DNA of 64,000 bases, from contig CM070617.1 of NCBI GenBank assembly GCA_036346255.1, positions 23,611,080 to 23,675,079 on the forward strand, read 5' to 3'. This document shows positions 24,111-34,604 of the stretch, in pieces. This DNA comes from Ampelocalamus luodianensis. Lineage: Eukaryota; Streptophyta; Magnoliopsida; Poales; Poaceae. Position numbers and translations under genes: made by a program. The notes beneath the pieces are model-generated. The model did not search any database. It was not told the DNA's origin and saw only the letters and a list, made by a program, of their open reading frames with translations. Numbering within the stretch: position 1 is the first letter of the stretch; the number at the start of each line of letters is the position of its first letter.

Positions 24111-24948
24111 TAGTGGCGGAGCCAGAATTTTGACGATGATGGTGTGAACTTAAGACACATTCGTTCCAACACAAGTTCAAATGACATAGCACATAAGTTC
24201 AAATGTGTCAAATTACATTTTCGCACTATAACCAACATCACAAAATATTTTTAAAAATTACAACTTCATACAGCGTTCCTTCATGTTTTGAAAGCGATTG
24301 ATGATAGTATCAGCACTAACTTGTAGAAAAAAAATTCACGCTCAATGTACGTAACTAAGCAATTATTCAAGTATTGTTCATCTATATTATTTCTTAGTTT
24401 GTTCTTCATAAGATTTATTGCCAAAAATACTCTCTCTACCCTTGCAGTAGCTACAAGAAGGATCAATACCAATTTGAGTAGCAAATAAACAAGTTTATAG
24501 CGATCATCCTGATTTGTCTCAACAAGTATAATAGAGAGTTCACTGAGATTCTTTAGGATAAAACTTAGCAAGTTTAAAAACTTTATCCTTGTTATATGAA
24601 GCAAATGAATCAGCAGGATGCAAAGATGTCATGCAAAGAAGTAGCTATGTATTAACTTCATCAAACCTATCATAAGAAGCAAATATATCAGTAGGAAGCA
24701 AAGATGACTGGATGGGCAGATGACACTTAGGTCTAACACCTTCTTGACTAGTTGACTACTTGACTTGAGCTTGATTCTCATATTCTGTTGGACCTAATGC
24801 TAAATGGGCTACCAGGAGTTGAGGAGTATGTATGTTAGTATGTGTAATGCATACTTTATGTATTAAGGAGGGGTATATATTAGTTTTTTGTGCAAAACTT
24901 TTGGAGGTGTAACTGCACCCCCATTGCATCAATGTAGCTCCGCCACTG
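24111..24948 (-). mobile_element. hAT-family transposon remnant, 838 bp
   Basis: Terminal inverted repeats TAGTGGCGGAGCCA (left) and CAGTGGCGGAGCTA (right, reverse complement) match typical plant hAT ends. A perfect 8-bp target duplication, CTAGTAGG, flanks it at 24103-24110 and 24949-24956, the length expected for hAT. The inside retains only the 3' end of a transposase gene, so it is a deletion derivative that would need a transposase supplied in trans. Confidence 0.92.
24281..24604 (-). pseudogene. hAT transposase C-terminal dimerisation region fragment
   Basis: The minus-strand reading contains VATARVERVFLAINLMKNKL followed by a short conserved tail, matching the hAT C-terminal dimerisation domain. 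The catalytic domain and BED finger are absent. It lies wholly inside the 838-bp hAT element. Confidence 0.75.
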
Positions 24949-25109
24949 CTAGTAGGGACCTGTGGAATGACCTTTCTTTTAGGTACATGAACACTTTCTT
25001 CTTCTCCCCCTACCTCGTAAATGTTGCACTGGGAAATAATCTGCAGCTAAAAAATGTAGATTAAACAAAAAAAAATCACTTAAGACAAGTGGCCTATGAG
25101 ACTATGAGC

Positions 25110-25256
25110 GTAGTCTTAATTTGAGCTCTTTTACAATACACTTAATTTAATACAGACCGTATATTCTTTTTATCCAATAGTTTAGATTAGTTATACCACA
25201 TGTTAGTATGAGTAGTAGAATCTCAAAAAATGTGAAATTGTAATTGCCCATGTAGA
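25110..25256. repeat. Dispersed repeat, inverted copy of 14786-14940
   Basis: Runs from TTGAGCTCTTTTACAATACAC to TGTAATTGCCCATGT and aligns in reverse complement with the block next to copia-1. About 147 bp. A short related motif (GTACCGTAAAATTTC) recurs at 25413-25428. No coding sequence. Confidence 0.6.
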
Positions 25257-25677
25257 AATCACATGGCACAAGCGTATTATTTTCAACCTTAGTTGAAAAA
25301 GTCCATAATACCATCACAAAAATTATAAATACAAAGAAAAAGTCTATTATGTATTTAATAAATCAATAATTAGATTTGATTTATGCTACCATCATATACT
25401 ATCGGTGGAATGTACCGTAAAATTTCTCCTTAGTGTACTTGTGATTCTACACTGGTGCAAACGACGTATATCATGGCCTGGTAATGGGCCAAGACCCAAC
25501 CCGAACCCCACCCTGGCCCCATATATTTGGCGTCAGCCCCAACCCTTGTCCAGCCAACCAAAAGATAATAAAACCCTATCCAGCCCAATCCATTAAGCAA
25601 AACACCCTAATACTATCTTGGCCCGTTATGAACCCTCGGGCCAACCCATTTAAACTCCTGCCCTTTTCTCTTTACAG

Positions 25678-25918
25678 CCACAAGCACTTCCTCGGCGACG
25701 GCATCCACCACTGCAAGGAACACCTCGTGCGCCACCCAGGCAACGCCTGCTGTTGCCCCAAGGTGCCCCGCGAGGTCCAGGAAACCATGCTACACAGCCT
25801 CGACGCCGTCGCCGCCAGGAAGAAGCGCAAGCAATCCCTCGCCGAAGACATCAGGCGGATCACCCATCCGGCACCCGCTCCCTCTGCTGACAATGCAGAG
25901 GTCGCGGTGGAGCCCTAG
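25678..25918 (+). pseudogene. Captured BED-type zinc-finger exon fragment
   Basis: After a splice-acceptor-like CTTTACAG the plus strand encodes GIHHCKEHLVRHPGNACCCP and KVPREVQETM. This matches the BED-type zinc-finger segment of hAT-derived plant proteins (normally GGIHRLKEHL...C..VP..V). The His and Cys ligands of the second half are visible; the leading CxxC half is missing. It stops at 25916-25918. Confidence 0.6.
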
Positions 25919-25924
25919 GCCCTC

Positions 25925-26400
25925 GGAGAGCATCTTGCTGGCGGTGCGCAGGTCGACGCGGTTGCGGATGCCGGCAGAGTCGGCCTGGCGCTGGTGGTGA
26001 TAGATTCCGTGGAGCGCCTCGAAGGTGAGGCGCGCACGGCGCACGAGGGAGTGGAAGTGGAGGTGGTCTGCCAGACCGAGGTTGGTGACGCGGACCATCT
26101 CGCCGGCGCGCGCGCGTTTCTTGCCGGCGGTTGAGGAGGCGGCGGGCACTATGGATCCGTCTTCCTTGGACGCGGACTTGGTGCGAAGGGGAGGAGGAGG
26201 CGTGGCGATGGGGAGGCGGAGACGGGCGTTCTGGTGGCAGTGGAAGAGGCGGAGTTGGTGGGCGAGGGTGGGGGCCTCGTCGGGGGAGGGCGCGAGCTGG
26301 TCGTGGAGGAGGTCGCAGAGCTTTGGGGTGGGTGCGAGGAGCGGCGGCGTTACGGCGTTGGCATCGGGGTCGGGCTTGGGGGTGATAGGGAACTGCATTT
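25925..26400 (-). pseudogene. Captured SUVH-type histone methyltransferase fragment
   Basis: Minus-strand reading gives a Pro-rich stretch, then VRRARLTFEALHGIY, RVDLRTASKML and a short tail with VGDP-like spacing. This resembles the region just N-terminal to and entering the SRA (YDG) domain of SUVH proteins (R.R..FEA...L.....R.DL.A...M). No SET domain follows; the reading runs into the BED fragment on the opposite strand. It is open but is only a gene piece. Confidence 0.6.
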
Positions 26401-27370
26401 TATCAGCCCGTATATGATCCTGACCCAACCCATTTTGAGCAAAACCCAGCCCAGCCCGACCCTTTTTAGCCAAAGCCCATCTCAAAACGGCCCAACCCCA
26501 GCCCATCTAATAGCCCAACCCTTTCGGCCCGGACGAGTTCTGCCCATTACCAGCCCCCACTTCCTAGTGAAATTGTTGTAGAGGTGCACCCTGCCGAACC
26601 TGACACGTGGGTGCCTCTGCCGCGTCCCGTCGAAGCAGCAGTGGTGGATCGTCACCCGGATGCGCCTGTCCTCAACGTGGTATTCTTTGCTCCCGATCAA
26701 GACGCGGCTTTGTCGTCGCGACGAAGCCGCACCGCGAGACGGTGACGTCCGTCTTTGCCGCGGTGACGTCGAGGCCCGTCGGCGGTCGCGCGGTGCGTGG
26801 TCGACCCGGCGATGCTGGACCGGGCCGTCTGCGCGGCGTCGGCGTCGGCGTCGTGCCCGCGGCCGCCCTCCACCTCGAGGTTGCACACGATGACGTGCTC
26901 GCACTCCCGTCTCCCGCAGCTGCAGACCCTTGCCGGAAAGCTTCACCCGCTGGCCCCGGCCGTCGATGGTCTTGTATAGGACGACACCCGCAGGCCCGTT
27001 GAGAGGCTGATGGTCCCGGACACGTCGAAGACGATCCACAGCGGCTCGCGCCTCCGGCACCCCTCCCGAAGAGAGCCGGGCCCGCCGCCTGCAGGTCAAG
27101 ATATTGTCCATTACTGTGTTCAGGTTGGCACGATGCTTGATGCAGGGAGATATGGGAACGGAGAGAGGTACGTACCCTCGAGGGTGGTGACATGGTAGAC
27201 GTCGCCGTGGAGGGCTGGAGGCCGCCGATGGCGTGCCGGCCGAAGCCCTCGGCCTGAGCAGCCAGGGCGCGCAGCAAGGAATCCACATTTGCATATGGCA
27301 TAAGCGTGGTGTCAGGCATGTCAGCCTCGTTCCCGAGTTGTCCGTCGGGTTGAGGTTGTGGAGGCGCCAT

Positions 27371-27931
27371 GGCCTACACCGCGGGGGACGAACAGTGATG
27401 TTGGTTTGGTATTTGTTGGGCCGTCTTTGGGTGGGGCGGTGGGAATCGTTTGTTGCCATCGTTGGAGTTAATTATTTGGGCGTTTCGCGCATGCGGCGTG
27501 GCGTTCGGCGCTCAGCGAGTCACCTAGGAAGGCACTGACCATTCCTGAGAAACGTATCGACCTGAACCATGCATGCTTGTTCCCATTTATCCTAGTGATT
27601 TATACGCATTTAAGCTAATTCAATATCAATCGTGATGTTTACTGTCCATAAATGCTCGAAACATTAATCAGGATGGTTACAAGCACGGATAAAAAGTGAT
27701 TTTAAGCGGTTGCGGATCTAAAAATAAAATAAAGGTGCTCACAGGATTCTAACCTTCTTCTACTTCTAAGCTACACTATCTCCCCTACCGACGGTAGTGG
27801 ATGCTCCCGCCACGGGTGCCCCAATGCCTCTGCTTTTAAGCTTGTTTGTGATGCCAATTTTGCATTGTTAAGCGTTAATAACACCATGCTGTGGTGAAGC
27901 TAGGAAATTTGTATAGCGTGGATTAGTCTAA
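27371..27931. other. Intergenic, no gene recognised
   Basis: Upstream of the pectate lyase relic. I see no conserved coding sequence or paired repeat here. Confidence 0.4.
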
Positions 27932-28225
27932 GGTTATGTACTATAGTACAGACAACTGCTATCTATAGCAACTCTCTATATCACCTGTAGACAACACTAT
28001 AAACAGCTCATACAATGTGTTATTTTTTCACTTGTCTTTATATATGACACAATCTTTTAATGCTTTCATGGATCTAAGACATTTTCTTCATGGTTCTGGT
28101 AATACAGTTAGCTATAAGATTGTAGACAACATATTTCTCTCTCTTTATTCTCTTTCATCCACATCAGCTCAAATCCTATGTGACATAGATTATAGACAGC
28201 TGATGTAAGCTCATTATACATGACC
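27932..28225. mobile_element. Tourist-like MITE, 294 bp
   Basis: The ends are GGTTATGTA (27932) and its imperfect inverse TACATGACC (ending 28225). A TAA direct repeat flanks it at 27929-27931 and 28226-28228, as expected for Tourist/PIF elements. Non-coding. Its right-hand TAA is also the left target site of the large element starting at 28229. Confidence 0.7.
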
Positions 28226-28652
28226 TAAGGGCCTGTTTGGTTCGACTTTGGCTTCAGCTTTTCGATCGGAAAAGCCAAAAGCCAAACCAAATGGGTGCCT
28301 TTTTCATCTGCTTTTGTCGGAAGCTTGAAGCTATCTCAACGTGTGGAAGGTGGAAGCTAGAAGCCAGTCAGGAGGGGCTTTCCGTCGCTTCCCACCCCTC
28401 TCCTTCCAACTTCACCCCGAAGTTAGAGGTAAATTACGTGCTTTTGCCATCGCACAAAATCCCCCAACCCAGCGCCCGAAACCCTAGCCCCGCGCCCGTC
28501 CGCTGCTCTCTCTTCCTCCCCAGCCACGTACCTCCTCCTCCTTCCCCCCACGCGGTCGCTGGCGCCCCACCTCCTCCTCCGGCACCGCTGCCCCCCGGTT
28601 CCCTCCTCCGCCCGCCTCCCTCCTCCCTGGCTCCCTCCTCCGCCTACCTCCC

Positions 28653-29122
28653 TGCCAGGACCGAGTGCTTCAAATGGCCTGAACGTCAGAATATCGGTGA
28701 GATTTTTTCATATGAGAAATATGGGAGATGGGGAAAGTAACTAGGGTTCTAACAGAAACTAAAGATAGAGACTAAGATATGGTCTTTTTCATCCCCTCAT
28801 TTCTACCAACACTGGTTATATATAACCCAGTTTCTTATAGTGAGATCTTACAGCTTGCAATGGTAAATAACAGAGTTCAGAGTTAAACAAGTTCAGAAGT
28901 AAAACTGGTAAACGACAATAGAGCTGATGCCCACAGTAACTACTGGAATCATCCTTGTCTGTCGGATCTTCTTTTCATAAAGACTCCAACCATCAATGCC
29001 CATCGTTTGCGTTTAAATGAAGTCGACGAAGCGGTAGGAGAAATGCCGATTTTCTTCAAGGACTCGACTTCAACAGAGGAGCTTCAGTTTGTTCAGACTT
29101 AATAGAACTTCAGGTGCTGACA
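28653..29122 (-). repeat. 3' LTR of the gypsy element (470 bp)
   Basis: Matches 34130-34597 along its whole length. Lies downstream of the integrase stop and the purine tract on the minus strand. Confidence 0.92.
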
Positions 29123-29151
29123 TTCCTTCCCCCTTGGAACCAACCTAGTCC

Positions 29152-30594
29152 TCAAGGAGCGAAGTTCAGAAAGGTGCTCTGAATGAATGCAGTATCTTCC
29201 CAGGTCGCATCCTCGGGCCCCAGATTCAACCACTGTATTAACCATTGTGCAACTGGCTCATTATGGCGAGGGATCACTCTTCTGTCCAATATTGCAACCG
29301 GTTCAGTTTTGATCTTGCCTGTGTCTCCAACTAACGGTAATCCCCGAATGGGTATAGCATGAGATCCTAGGTGTTTATTCAATTGGCTCACATGAAAAAC
29401 CGGATGGATAGCAGCATTTTCTGGTAGTTGTAACTTATAAGCCACCAGCCCGATCTTTTCCAAGACCCGAAAAGGTCCATAAAACTTCGATCTAAGTTTT
29501 AGTGACCCCCTGATACCAAATGCATTTTGCCTGTAAGGTTGCATCTTGATATACACCATGTCCCCCACTTTGAGTTGCCTCTCTGATCTGGACCGATCTG
29601 CAAAGAATTTCATCCTCTCTTGTGCTTTGTGCAGATTGAACTTAAGTTGTTCCAGCATTTGTGTTCTCTGCTCCAAGGTAATCCTTGCTTCATCCAACAC
29701 ACTACCGGGAAGAGTAAACTCTCCAACTTGTGGTGGAGGGTAGCCGTATAGTGTTTGAAACGGTGAAATCTTCAAAGAAGTGTGATAGGATGTGTTATAC
29801 CACCACTCAGCAAGAGTTAACCAATCCATCCATTCTCTTGGTTCTTGGAATGTCATACTTCTCAAGTACGATTCCACACACTGATTTACTCTCTTTGTTT
29901 GCCCGTCAGTTTGTGGATGATAGACACTACTCAACCGGAGGGATACTTTCATCATTTTGAATATTTCTTGGAATAGATGACTTGTGAATATTCTGTCCCG
30001 ATCAGTCACAATAGCAATTGGCATCCCATGTAGTTTGAATATATTGTCCATGAAAGTTTGTACTACTTGTTGCACTGAATATGGATGAGTCAAAGGTAAG
30101 AAATGAGCATATTTAGTGAATCTATCAACCACCACCAAAATTACCTCTTTACCCCTGGATTTGGGTAACCCCTCAATGAAGTCCATACTGATATGAGCCC
30201 ATGCCATGTCAGGAATCTCCAATGGATTCAACGGTCCTGGGATATGAATATGTTCAGCTTTGGTGATTTGACAAACCGGGCATTCCATAATTAATTTCTC
30301 CACATCTTTTTTTAACTTTGGCCAATAGAACAATTTTTTAATCTTGTGGTAGGATGCTCTTCTCCCCGAATGCCCTCCTATTGGAGATGAGTGGAAGGAC
30401 TCCAAAATTTTAGCCCTACCATCATTGCCAATTCCCACATATATCCTGCCCTTGTATCTCACTACCCCAGATTCCAATGTATATTGGTTGTCTGCCCCTC
30501 CTTGGAACTGATTGTCCAGCCACATTTTCTCATATAAAGGGTCATTAAGATAACTACTTTTTATACCCTCCACCCAATCTGGTGTAACAGTCAC
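29152..30594 (-). pseudogene. Gypsy integrase with chromodomain-like tail, catalytic Glu replaced
   Basis: Integrase inserts the cDNA into the host genome. The 480-codon frame shows an HHCC zinc region (HSSPIGGHSGRRASYH to CPVCQITK), the first catalytic Asp in HISMDFIEGLP, the second in IVTDRDRIF, and, 35 residues later, Lys instead of the catalytic Glu in the segment TDGQTKRVNQ. The C-terminus (PVAILDRRVI to EDATWED) resembles a chromodomain, placing it among chromoviruses. The frame itself is open, so the D-D-35-E defect is a point change rather than a break. Confidence 0.88.
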
Positions 30595-30621
30595 AATTGC
30601 TTGACAATTATGCTCTCCCTC

Positions 30622-31569
30622 TCAAGTGTCAGTATCTCTTCTAGACAAGGCATTTGCAACCAAATTTTCCTTTCCCTTTTTATATTCCACTTTGTAATCA
30701 AATTCCAGTAACTTGAGAAGCAGTTTGTGTTGGATTCCCTCAGCTAGCCTCTGGGTTGTGATGAATTTAAGACTCTTTTGATCTGTCTTTATTACCAACG
30801 GATTGCCCAACAAGTAATGTCTCTATTTTCTTAATGCCTCTAATATAGCCATAGCTTCCTTCTCATAGATAGATTGAGCTGCCGCTCTTACACCCAATGT
30901 TTTGTTATAATAAGCAATAGGTTTACTGCCTTGCATTAAGACTGCCCCCAATCCAGTACCGCAAGCATCTGTTTCTAAGATGAAAGGTTTAGATAAATCT
31001 GGCAATGCTAGAACTGGACAAGTAGTCATAGCTTTCTTTAAAGTATCAAATGCTATGGCCTGAGCCTCACCCCAGTTAAATGAGTCTTTCTTCAAGATGT
31101 CAAATAGCGGTTGACAAATCTTTCCATATCCTTTCACAAATCTCCTATAATATCCTGTCAACCCCAAAAATCCCTTCAGTTTGGTAATTGAACTTGGAAC
31201 TGGCCACTTCATCACATTTGCTATCTTGCTTGGATCAGTAGCTACTCCAGACCCACTGATCACATAGCCCAAGTAACCAATTTCAGTCAAAGCAAAACAA
31301 CACTTACTTCTTCTAGCACTTAGTTGATTCTGTCTCAATATTTGCAATGCTTGACATAGATGGTCTACATGGTCGGATAAGCTCTTACTATATACAAAAA
31401 TATCATCAAAGAATACGAGTATATATTTCCTCAACTGATTACTGAACACTTGGTTCATAAGTGACTGAAATGTGGTAGGAGCGTTGGTTGGCCCAAAAGG
31501 CATGACGGTATACTCATAATGGCCCAAATGAGTCCTGAAAGCTGTTTTATAAATATCCTCCTCCCACAT
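30622..31569 (-). pseudogene. Gypsy reverse transcriptase and RNase H segment
   Basis: Minus-strand reading from 31569 gives MPFGPTNAPTTFQ and the active-site box ILVFFDDIFVYSKS, then SKCCFALTEIGYLG and the RNase H start FILETDACGTGLGAVLMQ. A break near 30820 separates the rest of RNase H (LKFITTQRLAEGIQHK, KKGKENLVANALSR). A frameshift near 31590-31600 separates it from the upstream LCVDYRQLN region. Confidence 0.85.
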
Positions 31570-31717
31570 TCTGATTTGGTGGTAACCCCGACCTTAGGTC
31601 CAACTTAGAGAAAACGGTTGCCCCATGTAATTCATCCAATAAGTCCTCAATAATAGGCATTGGGAATTTGTTCTTGATTGTCATCGAATTTAACTGTCGA
31701 TAATCAACGCACAATCT

Positions 31718-33142
31718 TCAAGAACCATCTTTTTTTCTAACCATTATAGTCGGAGATGAGTATGGGCTCATACTCGTTCTGATTTCTTCCGACTGCAGCA
31801 ATTGACTGATAATACTTTCCATTGCATCCTTCTGGTGATGTGGTGTTCGATACAGCCTGATGTTAGGAGGATCCACATTGCCCTTTAAAGGTATAAAATG
31901 ATCACATTCTCTTTTGGGTGGCAGCCCTTTTGGTTCCCTGAAAACATCTTTGTATTGCTGTAATAATCCTTGCACTTCAGTTGGGAACTCAACGAATTCC
32001 TGGTTCTCCGGCTCTTGAACCCAATTAATCTGGATCATGCAACTTAGGACTTCCTTCTTTACGAGCTTCTCTAACTTGGTAGCCCCCACTATGCAATGCT
32101 TACCCGGAATGGTGTGATCCTTGAAGGTTATAGTCTGTCCCCCTTTGTTTAGAGTTAGTTCTCTCTTTTTCAGATTCAGTCCGATCGGGCTGTGGTCATA
32201 GATCCAGTCGGCCCCGAGGATAGCATCATAATAAATGAGGTTTAATAACTGGAATGAGTTGATAAAAGGACATCCCTGCACACTATAAGAAATCTCTTCA
32301 GTCACAGCTTTCGTGCGCAATTCCCCCCCTCCGGCTACTGTCACCATCTGAGCTGGTTTGTACCGCAGCTTGCACTCACACCGGACAGCGAATTCATAAT
32401 CCATGAATGTACCGGAGCTACCACTGTCCACCAACATCACTGCAGGTTTACCTCCAATCATTGTCCTCAACGAAAAAGTCGCCGGACCTGACGTTCCACT
32501 TACAGCTTGACTGGAAATAACTAAGAGTTGTTCATTTTCCTGCCTCTCTTCAGTCTCCTCTGGACTTCCCGGAGAGGTAACAAATCCCTGCTCCTTTGTC
32601 ACCTCAGAATCTTCAAAATTCTCAACCCCTCCTTCCTCACCTTGCATCAGAATCGAATGGAGAGCCTTTTTTATCTTGCATGTCAAATTGTGACCGGGAA
32701 CCCACGGCTCATTACAATGCCAACAGGTTCTCTTGTTGCCCTCCTGGAAGAGTTTCTTCCCCTTATCAATTCCTTCAACAATCACCCCTCGAGCTGGTCC
32801 AGTTCTGAAGGTTGTGGTGTTAGTTTTACTCTTGTTGATGGCTCCCGAGTGACTATTTCTCTTGGCTTGTACTGCCTTTTCTTCCAATTTTGCAAACCAA
32901 TACGCTTCTAACAACCCTTTCGGTTGGTGCATGCTGACCCCATATTTGATCTCTTCCTTCAACCCTCCAATGAAGCAGCTCAATAGAAATGCCTCTTGCA
33001 AGTATGGATGGTTTTGTCTAACTAACTCCACACATTTCTCATAATAATCAATGTACTTGCTAACGCTGCCAATGTGCTTCATGGTTTGCAACCTCTCCAC
33101 TGCTTCATGCGCTCTGGCTTCTGAGAATCGGTCGTCCATCAT
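31718..33142 (-). pseudogene. Gypsy gag C-terminus, zinc knuckle and protease
   Basis: The 474-codon frame carries the gag region (LLSCFIGGLKEEIKYGV), the zinc knuckle CWHCNEPWVPGHNLTC, and the retroviral-type aspartic protease site MLVDSGSSGTF followed by AILGADWI. It reaches the start of reverse transcriptase (YSSPTIMVRKKDGS) before a stop at 31718. Confidence 0.85.
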
Positions 33143-33162
33143 AGCTCCCAGCTGTTGCCAGT

Positions 33163-34014
33163 TCAGGACTTGCCAAGTATGCCTATTCCTTTAAACCAAG
33201 TATGTGCCTTCCCTGTGAAGTGTCCGGTAGCTAAATTCACCCACTGCTCCCTGGGAATTCCAGCCATCTCAAAAAAACGTTCGCACTGCTCCAGCCACCC
33301 ATTTGGTTCCTCTCCAGAATATACAGGTAGTTCAAGTTTTGGACCTCTAATAATTGCATCAGCATACTGATGACCCCCAGCATTGTGATTCCTATTCATT
33401 CCCCCATTCGGACCAACCAGGTTCACTCCAGGGAAGTTTGTGGTATACATCCCTCCGCGCCCAGGTACGAGTGTATCCTAGTTCTAAAGAACATTCATTG
33501 ACGGATGATAATACATCTGAGCAGTAGCAGCTGACACATCGGGTGTCCAGTTCCAGGGTGGTACAGCAGGTATTCCAGGACCTTGATGAAGACCTGAACT
33601 ACTCATCCCAGGTCTCCCGTGGACTCCGTTAGCCATTTCTCCCGAGTCTACTCGTGATGTGGTTCTAATTGCTGAAGAATAAACTGGTGGTGATTTTGGT
33701 CTTACCGTATTTGGCTCGACAAAGAAAGTGGTCTGTACTCCGGTTCTTCTGTTCTGCTCTGGATTCCAAGAGGTGCCCTTTCCCAGATCTGATTGTCTCG
33801 GCCCTTCTTCTCCAGAACCCATCGCCCGAACATCAACATCCGTCCTCGACGACTGGGGAAACTGAGCAAATAATAGGCTTTTGATCTCCGCCACATCCGA
33901 CTTCAAGGAATCTAGCTCCAATAGCTTCTCTTGAATCTTGATGATCTCCGCCCGATTCTCCATCTCAAGCGCTGCTTCCTCAACCGATCCGTGGGATCGG
34001 GTCTTATCCACCAT
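33163..34014 (-). pseudogene. Gypsy gag N-terminal half, two frames
   Basis: Two minus-strand open pieces (33484-34014 and 33163-33450) carry the start of gag: a coiled-coil-like segment (IIKIQEKLLELDSLKSDVAE), then LELPVYSGEEPNGWLEQCER and AGIPREQWVNLA. They are separated from each other and from the next frame by stops. Confidence 0.75.
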
Positions 34015-34129
34015 TCCTTTCAGATCCGACCAAGTTATGGGATTTTACGGCAGCAAGTCTCTCGATTTACTCCAACCCTTCCTTGTGCCACTCTCTGCGC
34101 TAAGGATCTGATGTGCTCTGATACCAAAA

Positions 34130-34597
34130 TGTCAGGACCGAGTGCTTCAGATGGCCTGAACGTCAGAATATCGGTGGGATTTTCAGATGAGAAACATGGG
34201 AGATAGGGAAAGTAACTAGGGTTCTAACAGAAACTAAAGATAGAGACTAAGATATGGTCTTTTTCATCCCCTCATTTCTACCAACGCTGGTTATATATAA
34301 CCCAGTTTCTTACAGCGAGATCTTACAACTTGCAATGGTAAATAACATAGTTCAGAGTTAAACAAGTTCAGAAGTAAAACTAGTAAACGACAATAGAGAT
34401 GATGCTCACAGTAACTACTGGAATCATCCTTGTCCGTCGGATCTTCTTTTCATAAAGACTCCAACCATCAATGCCCATCGTTTTTTTTTAAATGAAGTCG
34501 ACGAAGCGGTAGGAGAAATGCCGATTTTCTTCAGGGACTCGACTTCAACAGAGGAGCTTCAGTTTGTTCAGACTTAACAGAACTTCACGTGCTGACA
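34130..34597 (-). repeat. 5' LTR of the gypsy element (468 bp)
   Basis: Begins TGTCAGGACC and ends GTGCTGACA on the plus strand. On the minus strand it directly precedes TTTTGGTATCAGAGCA, the primer-binding site. Confidence 0.92.
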
Positions 34598-34604
34598 CTC
34601 CGTC

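Larger units (their letters stand above)
25475..26560. mobile_element. Insertion carrying host gene fragments (Pack-type candidate)
   Basis: The pectate lyase reading frame is interrupted exactly between WG and IYVVC. The inserted DNA has short inverted ends: GGCCTGGTAATGGGC at 25474-25488 and GGGCTGGTAATGGGC in reverse complement at 26547-26561. Repeated 'agcccaacc / gggttgggct' motifs lie near both ends. No perfect target duplication was found, so the superfamily is open. It contains a BED-type zinc-finger exon fragment (plus strand) and a SUVH-like fragment (minus strand), two unrelated host or domesticated genes placed head to head. No transposase is present. Confidence 0.7.
25410..27370 (-). 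pseudogene. Pectate lyase (PL1) pseudogene, split by an insertion
   Basis: Pectate lyases cleave de-esterified pectin in the cell wall. The minus strand shows the first exon (about 27170-27370: PYANVDSLLRALA, EGFGRHAIGG, then GDVYHVTTLEG), then WIVFDVSGTI, KTIDGRGQRVKLSGKGLQLR, HVIVCNLEVEGGRGHDADA, and IRVTIHHCCFDGTRQRHPRV to VHLYNNFTRKWG. After an insertion at 25475-26560 the protein resumes with IYVVCTSVESQV (25425-25472). At least three frameshifts are visible: near the end of exon 1, before KTIDGRG, and after GLQLRE. It also lacks a secretory leader at the apparent ATG. It cannot give an active enzyme. Confidence 0.85.
28653..34597 (-). mobile_element. Ty3/gypsy chromovirus retrotransposon, complete ends, broken genes
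   Basis: Two LTRs (28653-29122 and 34130-34597) begin TG and end CA and differ at roughly 20-odd positions plus small indels by eye. On the minus strand the 5' LTR is followed by a primer-binding site TGGTATCAGAGC (34116-34127, initiator-Met tRNA type), and the 3' LTR is preceded by a purine tract (29123-29136). Flanks are CTCCC and CTCCG, a near-match 5-bp target duplication. Coding order is gag, protease, reverse transcriptase, RNase H, integrase, with a chromodomain-like C-terminus. Stops and frameshifts, plus a lost integrase catalytic residue, make it inactive. It sits inside the composite element at 28229-39670. Confidence 0.93.

Noticed and set aside
25790..26506. Open 238-codon frame as an intact SUVH-type gene
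   Set aside because: Only a short N-terminal/SRA-edge resemblance; no SET domain, and it runs into the opposite-strand BED fragment and the terminal repeats of an insertion.
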